This document shows, one piece after another, positions 17,680 through 26,775 of a stretch of DNA of 64,000 nucleotides. This DNA comes from Faecalibacter sp. LW9 (GTDB lineage Bacteria; Bacteroidota; Bacteroidia; Flavobacteriales; Weeksellaceae), in the NCBI RefSeq assembly GCF_034661295.1, contig NZ_CP141062.1, positions 124,001 through 188,000 on the forward strand. The letters run 5' to 3'. Numbering within the stretch: position 1 is the stretch's first letter; the number at the start of each line of letters is the position of its first letter. The notes beneath the pieces were generated by a model. The model did no database searches. It was given only the letters and a program-made list of their open reading frames with translations, and had not been told where the DNA came from. Made by a program: the position numbers and the translations under genes.

Positions 17680-19182
17680 CTAACAGCAAGAATTCGATTC
17701 TTCTTGATTAGTTAGATGACTATAATTGACAGGATATTTTTCTGTAAAACATCCAAAACAATGGTTTCTACTTCCTAATAATTCCGCTAAATTGTCTACA
17801 GATAAGAAATCTAACGAATCCACATCCAAGTAATCTTCCACTTCCTTGATTGATTTGTTTCCTGAAATCAAATCTGCTTTTGTGGGCATATCAATTCCTA
17901 AGTAACAAGGGGCGATAATTGGTGGTGATGCTGAACGGAAATGGATTTCTTTAGCGCCTGCTTCTTTTAAAATCTTAATTAATAATTTCGAAGTCGTTCC
18001 ACGTACTATCGAATCATCTAAGACCACTAATCGTTTTCCTTTGATACGATTTGCAATTGGATTCAATTTTAAGTTCACAACACGTTCACGCATTTCCTGA
18101 GATGGAACGATAAACGAACGTGACATATATCGATTTTTAACTAAAATTGGTTCGTATGGAATGCCTGAAGCTTCTGAATAACCAATTGCAGATGGAATAC
18201 CTGAATCCGGTACACCAATCACTAAATCAGCCTCAACTGGAGATTGTTCATACAATTTACGACCAGATTCAACACGTAAATCATAAATTTCTTTTCCTTC
18301 AATATTCGAATCAGGACGAGCGAAATAAATGTACTCAAAAGCACAAATATTTTTTTGAGAAGGTTGATTCAATGAATATGAATGCAATCCATCTTGGTTA
18401 ACAACAACGATTTCTCCTGGTTCTATATTGCGGATGAACTCTGCTCCAACTGCGTCTAAAGCACAGGTTTCAGAACTAAAGACATAAGCATCTCCTATTT
18501 TACCCATACAAAGTGGACGAATACCGTTTGGATCACGGAATGCCGCCAATTGATTATTGGCTAAAAGTAAAACGGAATAAGCTCCTTTGATCTTCTCAGT
18601 ACCTTTTTGAATAGCCTCTTGGATTTCTAAGTGTGAATATTTTTGGATTGAACGTAAAAGAACTTCTGTGTCAGACGTTGCTAAGAAAGGTAACCCTTCA
18701 GCTTCTAATTCTTTTCGTAATCCATCCACTTCGATTAAATTTCCATTATGCGCAATAGAAAAATGAGGTTTACCGTAAATGTTATACGTGTATAAGGGTT
18801 GAATATTACGACGGCTACCATCTCCTGCTGTTGTATATCGCGTATGTCCGATAGCGGCATTTCCTTGGTATTCCTCGATTTCATCCTCCATCGTTTTAAA
18901 CACATCTAAAACTAAACCCGCTTTTTTGACTGTCTTTAGGTTACCGTCTTTTAAGAAAGTAACCCCACACGCTTCTTGTCCACGGTGTTGTAAGGCAAAT
19001 AAACCAAACTGAGTGATAGAATATGTATTGATGTTGGTTGGTGAATAAATTCCGAAAACTCCGCATTCTTCATTCACCGAGTCAACCGTATCAGCTGCAT
19101 ATTTTTTTAGAATATTACGTTCGTAAAACGCTGTTAAATACTGAGCCTTTAATTGACTTTTGTATGATTTCTTCGTAATCAT
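17680..19182 (-). CDS. purF: Amidophosphoribosyltransferase
   Basis: Commits PRPP to purine synthesis. 500 residues. The N-terminal nucleophile should be Cys40 (NEECGVFGIY), so the first 39 residues would be a propeptide, longer than the 11 residues of the B. subtilis enzyme; no later in-frame ATG lies before Cys40. The PRPP loop is VVLDDSIVRGTTSKL. Cysteines in ICAFEYIYFARPDS, PCYLGIDMPT and NHCFGCFTEKYP match the Fe4S4 ligands of the B. subtilis-type, oxygen-sensitive enzyme. It starts 21 bp after purC ends, so the two are translated from one message. Confidence 0.96.
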   Translation of the reverse strand: MITKKSYKSQLKAQYLTAFYERNILKKYAADTVDSVNEECGVFGIYSPTNINTYSITQFGLFALQHRGQEACGVTFLKDGNLKTVKKAGLVLDVFKTMEDEIEEYQGNAAIGHTRYTTAGDGSRRNIQPLYTYNIYGKPHFSIAHNGNLIEVDGLRKELEAEGLPFLATSDTEVLLRSIQKYSHLEIQEAIQKGTEKIKGAYSVLLLANNQLAAFRDPNGIRPLCMGKIGDAYVFSSETCALDAVGAEFIRNIEPGEIVVVNQDGLHSYSLNQPSQKNICAFEYIYFARPDSNIEGKEIYDLRVESGRKLYEQSPVEADLVIGVPDSGIPSAIGYSEASGIPYEPILVKNRYMSRSFIVPSQEMRERVVNLKLNPIANRIKGKRLVVLDDSIVRGTTSKLLIKILKEAGAKEIHFRSASPPIIAPCYLGIDMPTKADLISGNKSIKEVEDYLDVDSLDFLSVDNLAELLGSRNHCFGCFTEKYPVNYSHLTNQEESNSCC

Positions 19183-19203
19183 TTTTTATAGCGCGAAAGG
19201 TGG

Positions 19204-19926
19204 TTATTTTAAAACTTCAGAAAGACGATTGTACACTTCGTGGTATGCCTCAGATACATCACCTAAGTCACGACGGAAACGGTCTTTGTCTAATTTTTTT
19301 CCAGTTTCTACATCCCATAAACGGCATGTATCTGGTGAAATCTCGTCTGCTAAGATGATGTTTCCATCCATATCTTTACCAAACTCGATTTTGAAATCGG
19401 CTAAGATTAATCCAGCTTTTAAGAATAATTCTTTTAAAGCTTCGTTAATTTTATCTGTTATAGCGTATAATTCTTTTAATTCTTCATACGTCGCTGCTCC
19501 TAATAAAACGGCATGGTGATCATTAATTAACGGATCGCCTAATTCGTCTTTTTTGTAGCAAATGTCGAAAATTGTTACCGGAGATTTAGCGCCTTCTTCT
19601 AATCCTAAACGTTGTGCCATTGATCCTGCAACGTAGTTACGAACAACCATTTCAATTGGAATAATGGTTACTTTTTTCACTAATTGCTCACGATCATTTA
19701 ATTGTTCGATGAAGTGTGTTGGGATTCCTTTTTCAATTAAGTAGTTGAAAATTAAAGTAGAAATCTTGTTGTTCATTTCTCCTTTGTCTTCTACTGTCCC
19801 ACGTTTTTGAGCATTGAAAGCTGTTGCATCGTCTTTGTAGTATACGATTACTTTGTCTGCCTCTTCTGTAGCGTAAACTTGTTTCGCTTTTCCTTCGTAA
19901 ATGAATTCTTGTTTTGTTAAGCTCAT
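19204..19926 (-). CDS. purC: Phosphoribosylaminoimidazole-succinocarboxamide synthase
   Basis: Joins CAIR and aspartate to SAICAR with ATP. 240 residues, the short bacterial form. It begins [34 protein letters not shown], with [19 protein letters not shown] (about 95-113) and [15 protein letters not shown] (about 185-199). The leader just before the ATG is a long C-A-A rich stretch with few Gs, as is common for well-translated Bacteroidota genes. An array of stem-loops lies 89 bases further upstream. Confidence 0.97.
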   Translation of the reverse strand: MSLTKQEFIYEGKAKQVYATEEADKVIVYYKDDATAFNAQKRGTVEDKGEMNNKISTLIFNYLIEKGIPTHFIEQLNDREQLVKKVTIIPIEMVVRNYVAGSMAQRLGLEEGAKSPVTIFDICYKKDELGDPLINDHHAVLLGAATYEELKELYAITDKINEALKELFLKAGLILADFKIEFGKDMDGNIILADEISPDTCRLWDVETGKKLDKDRFRRDLGDVSEAYHEVYNRLSEVLK

Positions 19927-20014
19927 CGTTGCTGTTCTTGTTGTTGTTTGTTGTTTTTGGTTTTGTTTGAAATGAAAAAGTCCACTTCGGTGTTTGTTGT
20001 TGTTTGTTTTGAAA

Positions 20015-20184
20015 GATAACTTGTTCAGGGTTATCTCCTTTTTGTGTGTTGGATCAGTTGCTTGTTCAGGGCATTTGATCAGTGTTTTTGTTTGTCATTA
20101 AAAACCTGTTCAAGGTTTTTAATAATTTGATTTCAATTGGTTCAGGATTGAAATCTGTTGTGTTTGCTCTGATAAATCTGAGCA
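20015..20184 (-). other. Array of stem-loops sharing one nine-base loop, upstream of purC
   Basis: Four hairpins follow one another at 20015-20035, 20052-20080, 20097-20123 and 20129-20155. Their stems differ completely (6, 10 with two mismatches, 9 and 9 bp). Each has a loop of exactly nine bases, and read in the purC direction these are CCTGAACAA, CCTGAACAA, CTTGAACAG and CCTGAACCA. A fifth hairpin at 20165-20184 has a different loop. The linkers are A/C-rich. This pattern of free stems with a fixed loop is what a structured RNA recognised through its loop would look like. The function is unknown, and derivation from interspersed palindromic repeats is possible. Confidence 0.7.
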
Positions 20185-20260
20185 GTATATTTGTTTGTTG
20201 TTTGTTCTTTTCTTAGTAGTAAGATATTAGATGTTAGTATTTAGATCTCTTCAATAATCG

Positions 20261-20895
20261 TCAGTTCGAGTGTTTCAAGTCCTTGACAAAGGATTTGAAA
20301 TATATCGAGAACTTAGACGATGATTATTTTCATCTTACTTCTCGATACGATTTTCTTTTTCATACGAAACGAAAATCACTCGAAGTGACGAAAATTTAAG
20401 TTCTAAGATTCTTCGACAAGCTCAGAATGACAAATTAATCTTGTTTAGTGATTAGCTTAATCATCAGTTCGAGTGTTTCAAATCCTTGACAAAGGATTTG
20501 AAATGTATCGAGAACTTAGACGATGATTATTTTCATCTTACTTCTCGATACAATTTTCTTTTTCATACGAAACGAAAATCACTCGAAGTGACGAAAATTT
20601 AAGTTCTAAGATTCTTCGACAAGCTCAGAATGACAAATTAATCTTGTTTAGTGATTAGCTTAATCATCAGTTCGAGTGTTTCAAGTCCTTGACAAAGGAT
20701 TTGAAATATATCGAGAACTTAGACGATGATTATTTTCATCTTACTTCTCGATACGATTTTCTTTTTCATACGAAACGAAAATCACTCGAAGTGACGAAAA
20801 TTTAAGTTCTAAGATTCTTCGACAAGCTCAGAATGACAAATTAATCTTGTTTAGTGATTAGCTTAATCGTCAGTTCGAGTGTTTCAAGTCCTTAA
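20261..20895. repeat. 203-bp tandem repeat, three full copies and a partial fourth
   Basis: Copies start at 20261, 20464, 20667 and 20870, a constant period of 203. The last copy breaks off after about 25 bases. I find only three differences, all in copy 2; copies 1 and 3 look identical. Each unit contains a strong hairpin (TTTCAAATCCTT...AAGGATTTGAAA), a second imperfect palindrome (TTCTCGATACGATTTTC...GAAAATCACTCGA) and a short TTCTTCGACAAGCTCAGAA hairpin. These resemble interspersed palindromic repeats common between genes in flavobacteria. No reading frame runs through it. Confidence 0.9.
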
Positions 20896-21083
20896 TAATC
20901 CTTATCTATATCTCTTACTTTTTTAGGATGAGATCCTGTACTTCGACTTTGCTCAGTAACCAGTTCAGGATGACTCAACCTTTTATTTCAATGATCATTC
21001 TGTATTAAAAAATCTTTTTAGATTCTTCGATAAACTCAGAATGACAAACGTCTCAATTCTAATTTCTAGTTTCGAAAAACTAA
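20896..21083. repeat. Further REP-like palindromes before the purL stop
   Basis: ATCCTG at 20933-20938 pairs with CAGGAT at 20966-20971 around a long loop. A further copy of the ATTCTTCGA...CTCAGAATGACA hairpin found in the 203-bp unit lies at about 21021-21045. There is no coding capacity. Confidence 0.55.
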
Positions 21084-24000
21084 TTATTCTCCTCTAAAAT
21101 ACTTCACAGCATTCGCGAAGATATTCATATAGCTTACACCTGGAATATTTTTGTATAAACCTTCTTCGTAACGCTCTGGGTGTCCCATTCTTCCATAAAC
21201 TTTTCCACAAGGAGAAACTATTCCTTCCACTGCGAAAGTCGATCCATTTGGATTGTAGGGCATTCCAGCTGCTAATTCACCATCTAAATTCACATACTGT
21301 GTTGCGATTTGTCCATTGTCAATCAACTTTTGTAGTTCGACATCATTCGCTACAAAACGTCCTTCTCCGTGAGAAAATGGAATCCAATATTCTTGTCCTT
21401 CCATTCCTTGTAACCAAGGGGAGTGCGATTTGTTGACACGAACCTTCGCTAATTGCGTGATGTGACGACCGATTTCGTTAAACGTTAGGGTTGGTGTATC
21501 CTCTTCTAACGTTTGGATTCTACCGTATGGTAATAATCCCGATTTAATTAAGCCTTGGAATCCGTTACAAACGCCTAAAACTAATCCGTCACGATCTAAT
21601 AACTGATGAATCGCCTCTTTTATTTTCTCGTTACGTAAAACTGTTGCAATAAATTTTCCTGATCCGTCTGGTTCATCTGCAGCAGAGAATCCTCCTGGAA
21701 CGAATAAAATATTGGCTTGGTTGATTTCATTGACAAAAGCTTCAACCGAATCCTCAACATCTTGTTTCGTTAAGTTCTTGAATGGAATCGAAGAAACAAC
21801 TGCTCCTTCTCTTCGGAATGCTTTTGCTGAATCGTATTCAGAATTTGTACCTGGGAAGATTGGAATGAAAACACGAGGATTTTCCACCTTAACTTTCGCA
21901 GTTGCAATTGGATCTTTTGCGACTAACGATTGATCTTCGATTGTACCTTCTGCTTTTGATTTATATGGGAATAATGAATGGAATGTTTCTTTCCATTGTT
22001 GTTTTAATTCAACTAAGTCGATTGTTTCACCGTTAATGACAAAAGATTTTTCTGCTTGTGTCGTTCCTAAAACTGTATAGTTTGATTGGATTGACGCAGG
22101 AATTTCGAAATCTGTTGTATGTTCGATGATGATTGCTCCTGGGTAGTATTTTGCTAAATCTAAATCAGAATTAATATTAAATCCGATTTCGTTACCAAAA
22201 GCCATATTGGCTAATGTTTCTGCAATTCCTCCAAATTTCACCGTCATCATTGATTTTACGTTGGTACGATCTAAAGATGAAATGAAGGTGAAAATTTCTT
22301 TTACATTTTCAGCATCTAATAAATAATCTTCGTTTTGTGATGGAACGAAAACTGAAATTTTAGAATTTGGTTGAGCGAATGTACCAGCAACAATTTGATC
22401 ATCTGTTGAAGGCGCTACAGCAAACGAAATTAACGTTGGTGGCACATCAATATCTTGGTATGATCCCGACATTGAATCTTTTCCTCCAATCGCTGGGATT
22501 CCGAATTGTCGTTGTGCTTCAATTGTACCTAAAATTGCTGCAAATGGTTTTCCCCAACGTGTTGCTTCGTCTCTTAACTTTTCAAAATATTCTTGGAAAG
22601 TTAATCGAATATCTTCGTATTTTGCTCCAGCTGCAACAATTTTCGTCATCGAATCTACCACTGCGAAATAACCACCGTGGTAGTTTGACCATCGAGAAAC
22701 CATTGGATTAAATCCGTAAGAAGCAACAGAAACCGCATTTGTAAATCCGTCTGTTGGGAATTTTTGTACGGAAACATCTTCTGGTGTATCCATAAATTGA
22801 CCACCAAAAGCATTTAAAATTGTAGAACGTCCAACATTGTTGTCAAACATTTCTACCATTCCTTTTTGAGATGCGTGATTCAATTCTTGCATCATCGCAA
22901 CAAACGCTTCTTTATTAAAAGGTTTATTCTCAAAAGGATTATGATCTTCTCCGTTCGCAACCTCAACTTTCGCTTGTTTACGAACGCCATTTGTATCTAA
23001 GAATTTACGATCTAATTCAACAATTTTAGTTCCTTTCCAAACTAAAGTCATTGTATCGTCTGCTGTAACTTCCGCTACACAAGTTGCATCTAAATTTTCA
23101 GTTTTTGCTAAAGCGATGAATTTCTCCACGTCTTTTGCTTCTACTGCAACCGCCATACGCTCTTGTGATTCAGAGATGGCTAATTCAGTTCCGTTAAGAC
23201 CTGCATATTTCAATGGAACTTTGTCTAAATCAACATTGATTCCTCGAGCAATTTCTCCGATTGCTACTGAAACCCCACCCGCTCCGAAATCGTTACATTT
23301 TTTAATTAATGCTAAAACTTCTGGATTACGGAATAAACGTTGAATTTTACGTTCAACAATAGCATTTCCTTTTTGTACCTCAGCCGATAAATCGTCTAAT
23401 TTTAAACCGTCGTGCGTTTTTGATGAACCTGAAGCTCCTCCTACTCCATCCCGACCTGTTGCACCACCTAATAAGATGATTTTGTCTCCAGCAAGCGGTT
23501 CTTCACGGCGAACATATTCTTTTTTTACTGCTCCAGCCACAAAACCAACTTCCATGCGTTTTGCTTTGTATCCTTCGTCGTAAATTTCTTTTACGAATGT
23601 TGTCGCTAAACCAATTTGGTTTCCGTAAGAACTGTACCCATTTGCTGCTTCTTTCGAAATTTTACGTTGTGGTAATTTACCTGGTAACGTCTCTTCAATT
23701 TTTTCTAAAGGATTGGCAGCTCCTGTAATACGCATGGCTTGGAAAACATAAGCACGACCACTTAAAGGGTCACGAATTGCTCCACCCACACATGTGGAAG
23801 CACCTCCATAAGGTTCTACTTCTGTTGGGTGATTATGTGTTTCATTTTTGAATTGTAATAACCAATCTTCTTCTACTCCGTCCACAGCAATTGGAACAAC
23901 AATAGAACAAGCATTGATTTCTTCTGAAACGTCAATATTTTTAACAACACCTGTACGCGATAAGTATTTCCCCATAATCGTTGCTAAGTCCATCATACGA

Positions 24001-24794
24001 ATTGGTTTCGTAATGCCTAACTCTTCACGGATTTTTAAGTAATAATCGTACGTGCGTTGGATAGTTTCGTTGAATTGAGAATTAAATTGTACATCTGTAA
24101 TTTCTGTCTCAAACGTCGTATGACGACAGTGATCAGACCAGTATGTATCTAAAACTTTTAATTCTGTATCGGTTGGATTACGGTCAATCGATTTGAAGTA
24201 ATCTTGGATGAATAATAAATCATCCATTTCCATCGATAACCCGTATTGGTTATAGATTTCTTTTAAACCTTCTTCATTGGCCGTTGTAAATCCTTCGATA
24301 ATGGGCACCTCAGTTGCTTCTGGGTTCGATCCGATTTCTAATTGATTTAAATCTTTAACACGCGATTCGATCGGATTAATTAAGTATTCTTGTACTTTTT
24401 GTACATCCTCTTTCGATAAATCGTTATTAAAGACATATAATAAACCTGATTTTACCGTTACATTCTCCACATTCATTAACACTAAGCATTGCTCAGCTGA
24501 ATCGTCGCGTTGATTGTATTGCCCTGGTAAAAATTCTGTTGCGAAATAGTTTTGTGTTTGCGGAAATGAATTGTCTAAAACTTCATTCAAATCAGTATAA
24601 ATAATATCCGTTACAGGATCTGCAAATACGTTATTTTGAGTCAATTGCAACTCATTTTCAGTAATACCAAATAGGTCATAAATAACAAAAACCTTGCACA
24701 CAATTGTAGGTACAAGGTTTTGTAATTCTATCGTAGTATTCTGACTAATAACGTCAAAATTAAGTTTTTTCTGAATGAATAGTCGTTTGTTCAT
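21084..24794 (-). CDS. purL: Phosphoribosylformylglycinamidine synthase, single-chain form
   Basis: Converts FGAR to FGAM using glutamine and ATP. The 1236 residues are the large single-chain type with all domains fused. These are an N-terminal PurS-like region, a linker (DIQDYFK...DTELKVLDTYWSDHCRHTTF, in pieces), and two AIR-synthetase-like halves with FKNETHNHPTEVEPYGGA and GGKDSMSGSY. The C-terminal class I amidotransferase has LFVPGGFSAADEPDGSGK, catalytic Cys in GVCNGFQGLI, FSHGEGRF and GHPERYEEGLY. It leads the purine cluster and is preceded by a riboswitch-like leader of about 215 nt. Confidence 0.97.
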   Translation of the reverse strand: MNKRLFIQKKLNFDVISQNTTIELQNLVPTIVCKVFVIYDLFGITENELQLTQNNVFADPVTDIIYTDLNEVLDNSFPQTQNYFATEFLPGQYNQRDDSAEQCLVLMNVENVTVKSGLLYVFNNDLSKEDVQKVQEYLINPIESRVKDLNQLEIGSNPEATEVPIIEGFTTANEEGLKEIYNQYGLSMEMDDLLFIQDYFKSIDRNPTDTELKVLDTYWSDHCRHTTFETEITDVQFNSQFNETIQRTYDYYLKIREELGITKPIRMMDLATIMGKYLSRTGVVKNIDVSEEINACSIVVPIAVDGVEEDWLLQFKNETHNHPTEVEPYGGASTCVGGAIRDPLSGRAYVFQAMRITGAANPLEKIEETLPGKLPQRKISKEAANGYSSYGNQIGLATTFVKEIYDEGYKAKRMEVGFVAGAVKKEYVRREEPLAGDKIILLGGATGRDGVGGASGSSKTHDGLKLDDLSAEVQKGNAIVERKIQRLFRNPEVLALIKKCNDFGAGGVSVAIGEIARGINVDLDKVPLKYAGLNGTELAISESQERMAVAVEAKDVEKFIALAKTENLDATCVAEVTADDTMTLVWKGTKIVELDRKFLDTNGVRKQAKVEVANGEDHNPFENKPFNKEAFVAMMQELNHASQKGMVEMFDNNVGRSTILNAFGGQFMDTPEDVSVQKFPTDGFTNAVSVASYGFNPMVSRWSNYHGGYFAVVDSMTKIVAAGAKYEDIRLTFQEYFEKLRDEATRWGKPFAAILGTIEAQRQFGIPAIGGKDSMSGSYQDIDVPPTLISFAVAPSTDDQIVAGTFAQPNSKISVFVPSQNEDYLLDAENVKEIFTFISSLDRTNVKSMMTVKFGGIAETLANMAFGNEIGFNINSDLDLAKYYPGAIIIEHTTDFEIPASIQSNYTVLGTTQAEKSFVINGETIDLVELKQQWKETFHSLFPYKSKAEGTIEDQSLVAKDPIATAKVKVENPRVFIPIFPGTNSEYDSAKAFRREGAVVSSIPFKNLTKQDVEDSVEAFVNEINQANILFVPGGFSAADEPDGSGKFIATVLRNEKIKEAIHQLLDRDGLVLGVCNGFQGLIKSGLLPYGRIQTLEEDTPTLTFNEIGRHITQLAKVRVNKSHSPWLQGMEGQEYWIPFSHGEGRFVANDVELQKLIDNGQIATQYVNLDGELAAGMPYNPNGSTFAVEGIVSPCGKVYGRMGHPERYEEGLYKNIPGVSYMNIFANAVKYFRGE

Positions 24795-24906
24795 TGGTGT
24801 GTTTGTCTGTTGTTTGGTTTCATATCTCCAACATATGTATCTACATCAACAAACAAATACTTTTTCTGAGAAGGCGGTTCATACTTTATGTAGTAGAAAA
24901 AAAATT

Positions 24907-24974
24907 CATTTGTAGTGGCAATTTTTTACGGTCTGCCGTAGAGACGCTCAACCTTATTATGAGCTATACAAATG
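24907..24974 (-). promoter_or_regulatory. Purine (guanine-type) riboswitch aptamer in the purL leader
   Basis: Read on the minus strand this 68-nt segment folds as the purine three-way junction. P1 is CAUUUGUA with UACAAAUG, and P2 is GCUCA with UGAGC closing loop UAAUAAGGU. J2/3 is GUCUCUAC, P3 is GGCAG with UUGCC closing a loop with CCGUAAA, and J3/1 is AC. The conserved core is present: UnUCUAC in J2/3, the GG (L2) to CC (L3) kissing bases, CCGUAAA, and the C that selects guanine in J3/1. J1/2 and P2 are shorter and L3 longer than in B. subtilis xpt, so it is a divergent member. P1 is followed by AA and U8 (24897-24904), so ligand-stabilised P1 may itself terminate transcription. Confidence 0.82.
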
Positions 24975-25018
24975 TTGTAAACTTTAAAAACTAAATTCAC
25001 CTCTTTAAAAGTGAAGTG

Positions 25019-25050
25019 CAAATTTAAAAATTAAAAACGGAATAAACCAA
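25019..25050 (-). promoter_or_regulatory. Promoter of purL
   Basis: TTG (25050-25048), a 21-base spacer, then TAAATTTG (25026-25019) match the Bacteroidota -33/-7 consensus. The expected start near 25012 places the riboswitch about 38 nt into the transcript. The rest of the gap (25051-25293) is AT-rich with no gene or structure I can support. Confidence 0.7.
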
Positions 25051-25293
25051 CTAAAATTGAAATAAAAATCAACATTTATGAGTGATTTAAAATTTCACGC
25101 GAGAGCGCTGAATAAAAGAAATGCAAGTTTAGAATTTAACTGATTCATTTTATTCAAATTCCGTTCGTTTTCATTTCATTTTTTATAGTCTAAAGTTGAT
25201 TTTCTTAAATGAAATAAAATCATTCTTTTCTTGAATTTATAGATAATTTAAAATGTTCCTACGTTCCAACGAAGAATTAAAACATCATTAATT

Positions 25294-26004
25294 TTAAAAT
25301 TCTGCGAAACTTAAGCGATGAATCAGCTCTAAAAAACTTGAAGCATTCGTTTTATTTAAGATATTTTTACGATGGGTATCAATCGTATATTTACTAATGT
25401 TTAATTTATCTGATATTTCTGCACTATTCATTCCTGCTTTGATTAATGTTAAGATTTCGAATTCACGATTCGATAGATTATAACAGTTATCCGAATCAAT
25501 ATAAATCCCTCTAGTCTTATCAAAAATCTTATGATCATTTGCCGGACGGACTTTATAATCGTCCACAATTTGATGCGTAACTAAAGTTTTACTTAAATGT
25601 CCTTGAGTTGTCACCTCAATTGCTTGACATTTTTGTTGAATCGTAATCACCTCTCCATTAGCTTTTACAATACGATAAGTGTAAGAAAACAAGAATTGAA
25701 AATGTTGATTAAACATTAATTGATTGGTAATCTCTAAATCCTTTTCCTCACACTTAAAAAAATAATCCAAATCATCTGGATGAATGATTTTAATCAATTG
25801 ATCCAAATTAAAAGTTTTATTATCGTAGCCGGTGATGGTCTGGAAAGCATTGTTTACAAATGCGATTTCATTTTCTACACAATCATAAATAAAGTAGTAA
25901 TTATCTATTAAATCAGGCTGAAGAGGATCAGTCTTTTCATTCATTTTGGAACTTTGCTTTTGAAAAAGCTCTTGCCATTTTTCATTTTCAATCTTTTTCG
26001 CCAT
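25294..26004 (-). CDS. PAS-domain transcriptional regulator, LuxR family
   Basis: 236 residues. A PAS domain (about 35-145) carries AFVNNAFQTITGYDNKTF and IHPDDLDYFFK. The C-terminal LuxR-type HTH (about 172-232) has LSNREFEILTLIKAGMNSAEISDKLNISKYTIDTHRKNIL (in pieces). There is no receiver domain, so the signal is probably sensed directly by the PAS domain. It stands alone between purL and a small membrane protein on the same strand. The ligand and targets cannot be told from the sequence. Confidence 0.85.
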   Translation of the reverse strand: MAKKIENEKWQELFQKQSSKMNEKTDPLQPDLIDNYYFIYDCVENEIAFVNNAFQTITGYDNKTFNLDQLIKIIHPDDLDYFFKCEEKDLEITNQLMFNQHFQFLFSYTYRIVKANGEVITIQQKCQAIEVTTQGHLSKTLVTHQIVDDYKVRPANDHKIFDKTRGIYIDSDNCYNLSNREFEILTLIKAGMNSAEISDKLNISKYTIDTHRKNILNKTNASSFLELIHRLSFAEF

Positions 26005-26113
26005 AATTTTTATAGTTTATACCCATTTATTAGGTATTAATTTACAAATTAATAACTTCATACAAAAGGCTTATTGATAATTTAATAGATTTTAACAATA
26101 ACTCAATAGAGTA

Positions 26114-26680
26114 TTATATATCAACTATACGTACCACTTTAACTTCGGTAACTTCTGAATCATTGATGTTGGTTGATAATTTATATTTTATTTCATTTAT
26201 AAATAACTCTACCTCAATTTCATCCGTGGAATGAATCGATTGAATATCAAATTCTTCAAACTTAATATTTCGAATTAGACTCATACCCGACAGTACTGTA
26301 TTTTTAAGGATGAGATCGTTTGTCCCCATCGTAAAATCTAAATAGGAATAATCTCCATTATATTTTTTACCATTTCCTTGAATTAATGTAACCTTTTGAA
26401 AATCAATCTTAATGTAACGATCCGAATTATTTTTAAGTTCGATGACAAATTCAATATGATCCAACAAACGTGAAATCGATTGAATATTAATCACAAAATC
26501 CGACTGATCGAGGTGAACAGGATTTGTTCGATGAACTTTTTGAATCGGGAGATAGGTAATTTCTGACTTTTTTGAACTTAAAGGTTCAACTTCTTTCTTG
26601 GTACTCTTTTTTAACCAAATGAATAAATAACCAAACGCTAAAAGTGTACTAACGGCTAGAACTATAATTACGATTTCCAT
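26114..26680 (-). CDS. Membrane-anchored protein of unknown function
   Basis: 188 residues: one N-terminal transmembrane segment (IVIIVLAVSTLLAFGYLFIWL, about 3-23), a lysine-rich turn, and a soluble domain predicted as beta strands (FVINIQSISRLLDHIEFVIELKNNSDRYIKIDF and later strands). The alternating pattern resembles an immunoglobulin-like or LEA-like sandwich. I do not recognise the family. Confidence 0.65.
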   Translation of the reverse strand: MEIVIIVLAVSTLLAFGYLFIWLKKSTKKEVEPLSSKKSEITYLPIQKVHRTNPVHLDQSDFVINIQSISRLLDHIEFVIELKNNSDRYIKIDFQKVTLIQGNGKKYNGDYSYLDFTMGTNDLILKNTVLSGMSLIRNIKFEEFDIQSIHSTDEIEVELFINEIKYKLSTNINDSEVTEVKVVRIVDI

Positions 26681-26775
26681 AATGCAAAATTATAGAATAT
26701 TACGTTTAGTTTCAAGTGATATAAATACGAAAATATTCGAATCAACTATCAAAAAGTCAGGTTATAGCACTTTCT

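Noticed and set aside
20015-20035. Intrinsic terminator after purL
   Set aside because: The hairpin has no U tract in either direction and belongs to a series with the same loop.
20261-20895. Regular repeats that could be taken for a CRISPR array
   Set aside because: The unit is 203 bp with no short repeats and unique spacers, and no cas genes are nearby.
24794-24994. 66-residue plus-strand reading frame opposite the purL leader
   Set aside because: It is antisense to the riboswitch and leader and shows no protein-like composition.
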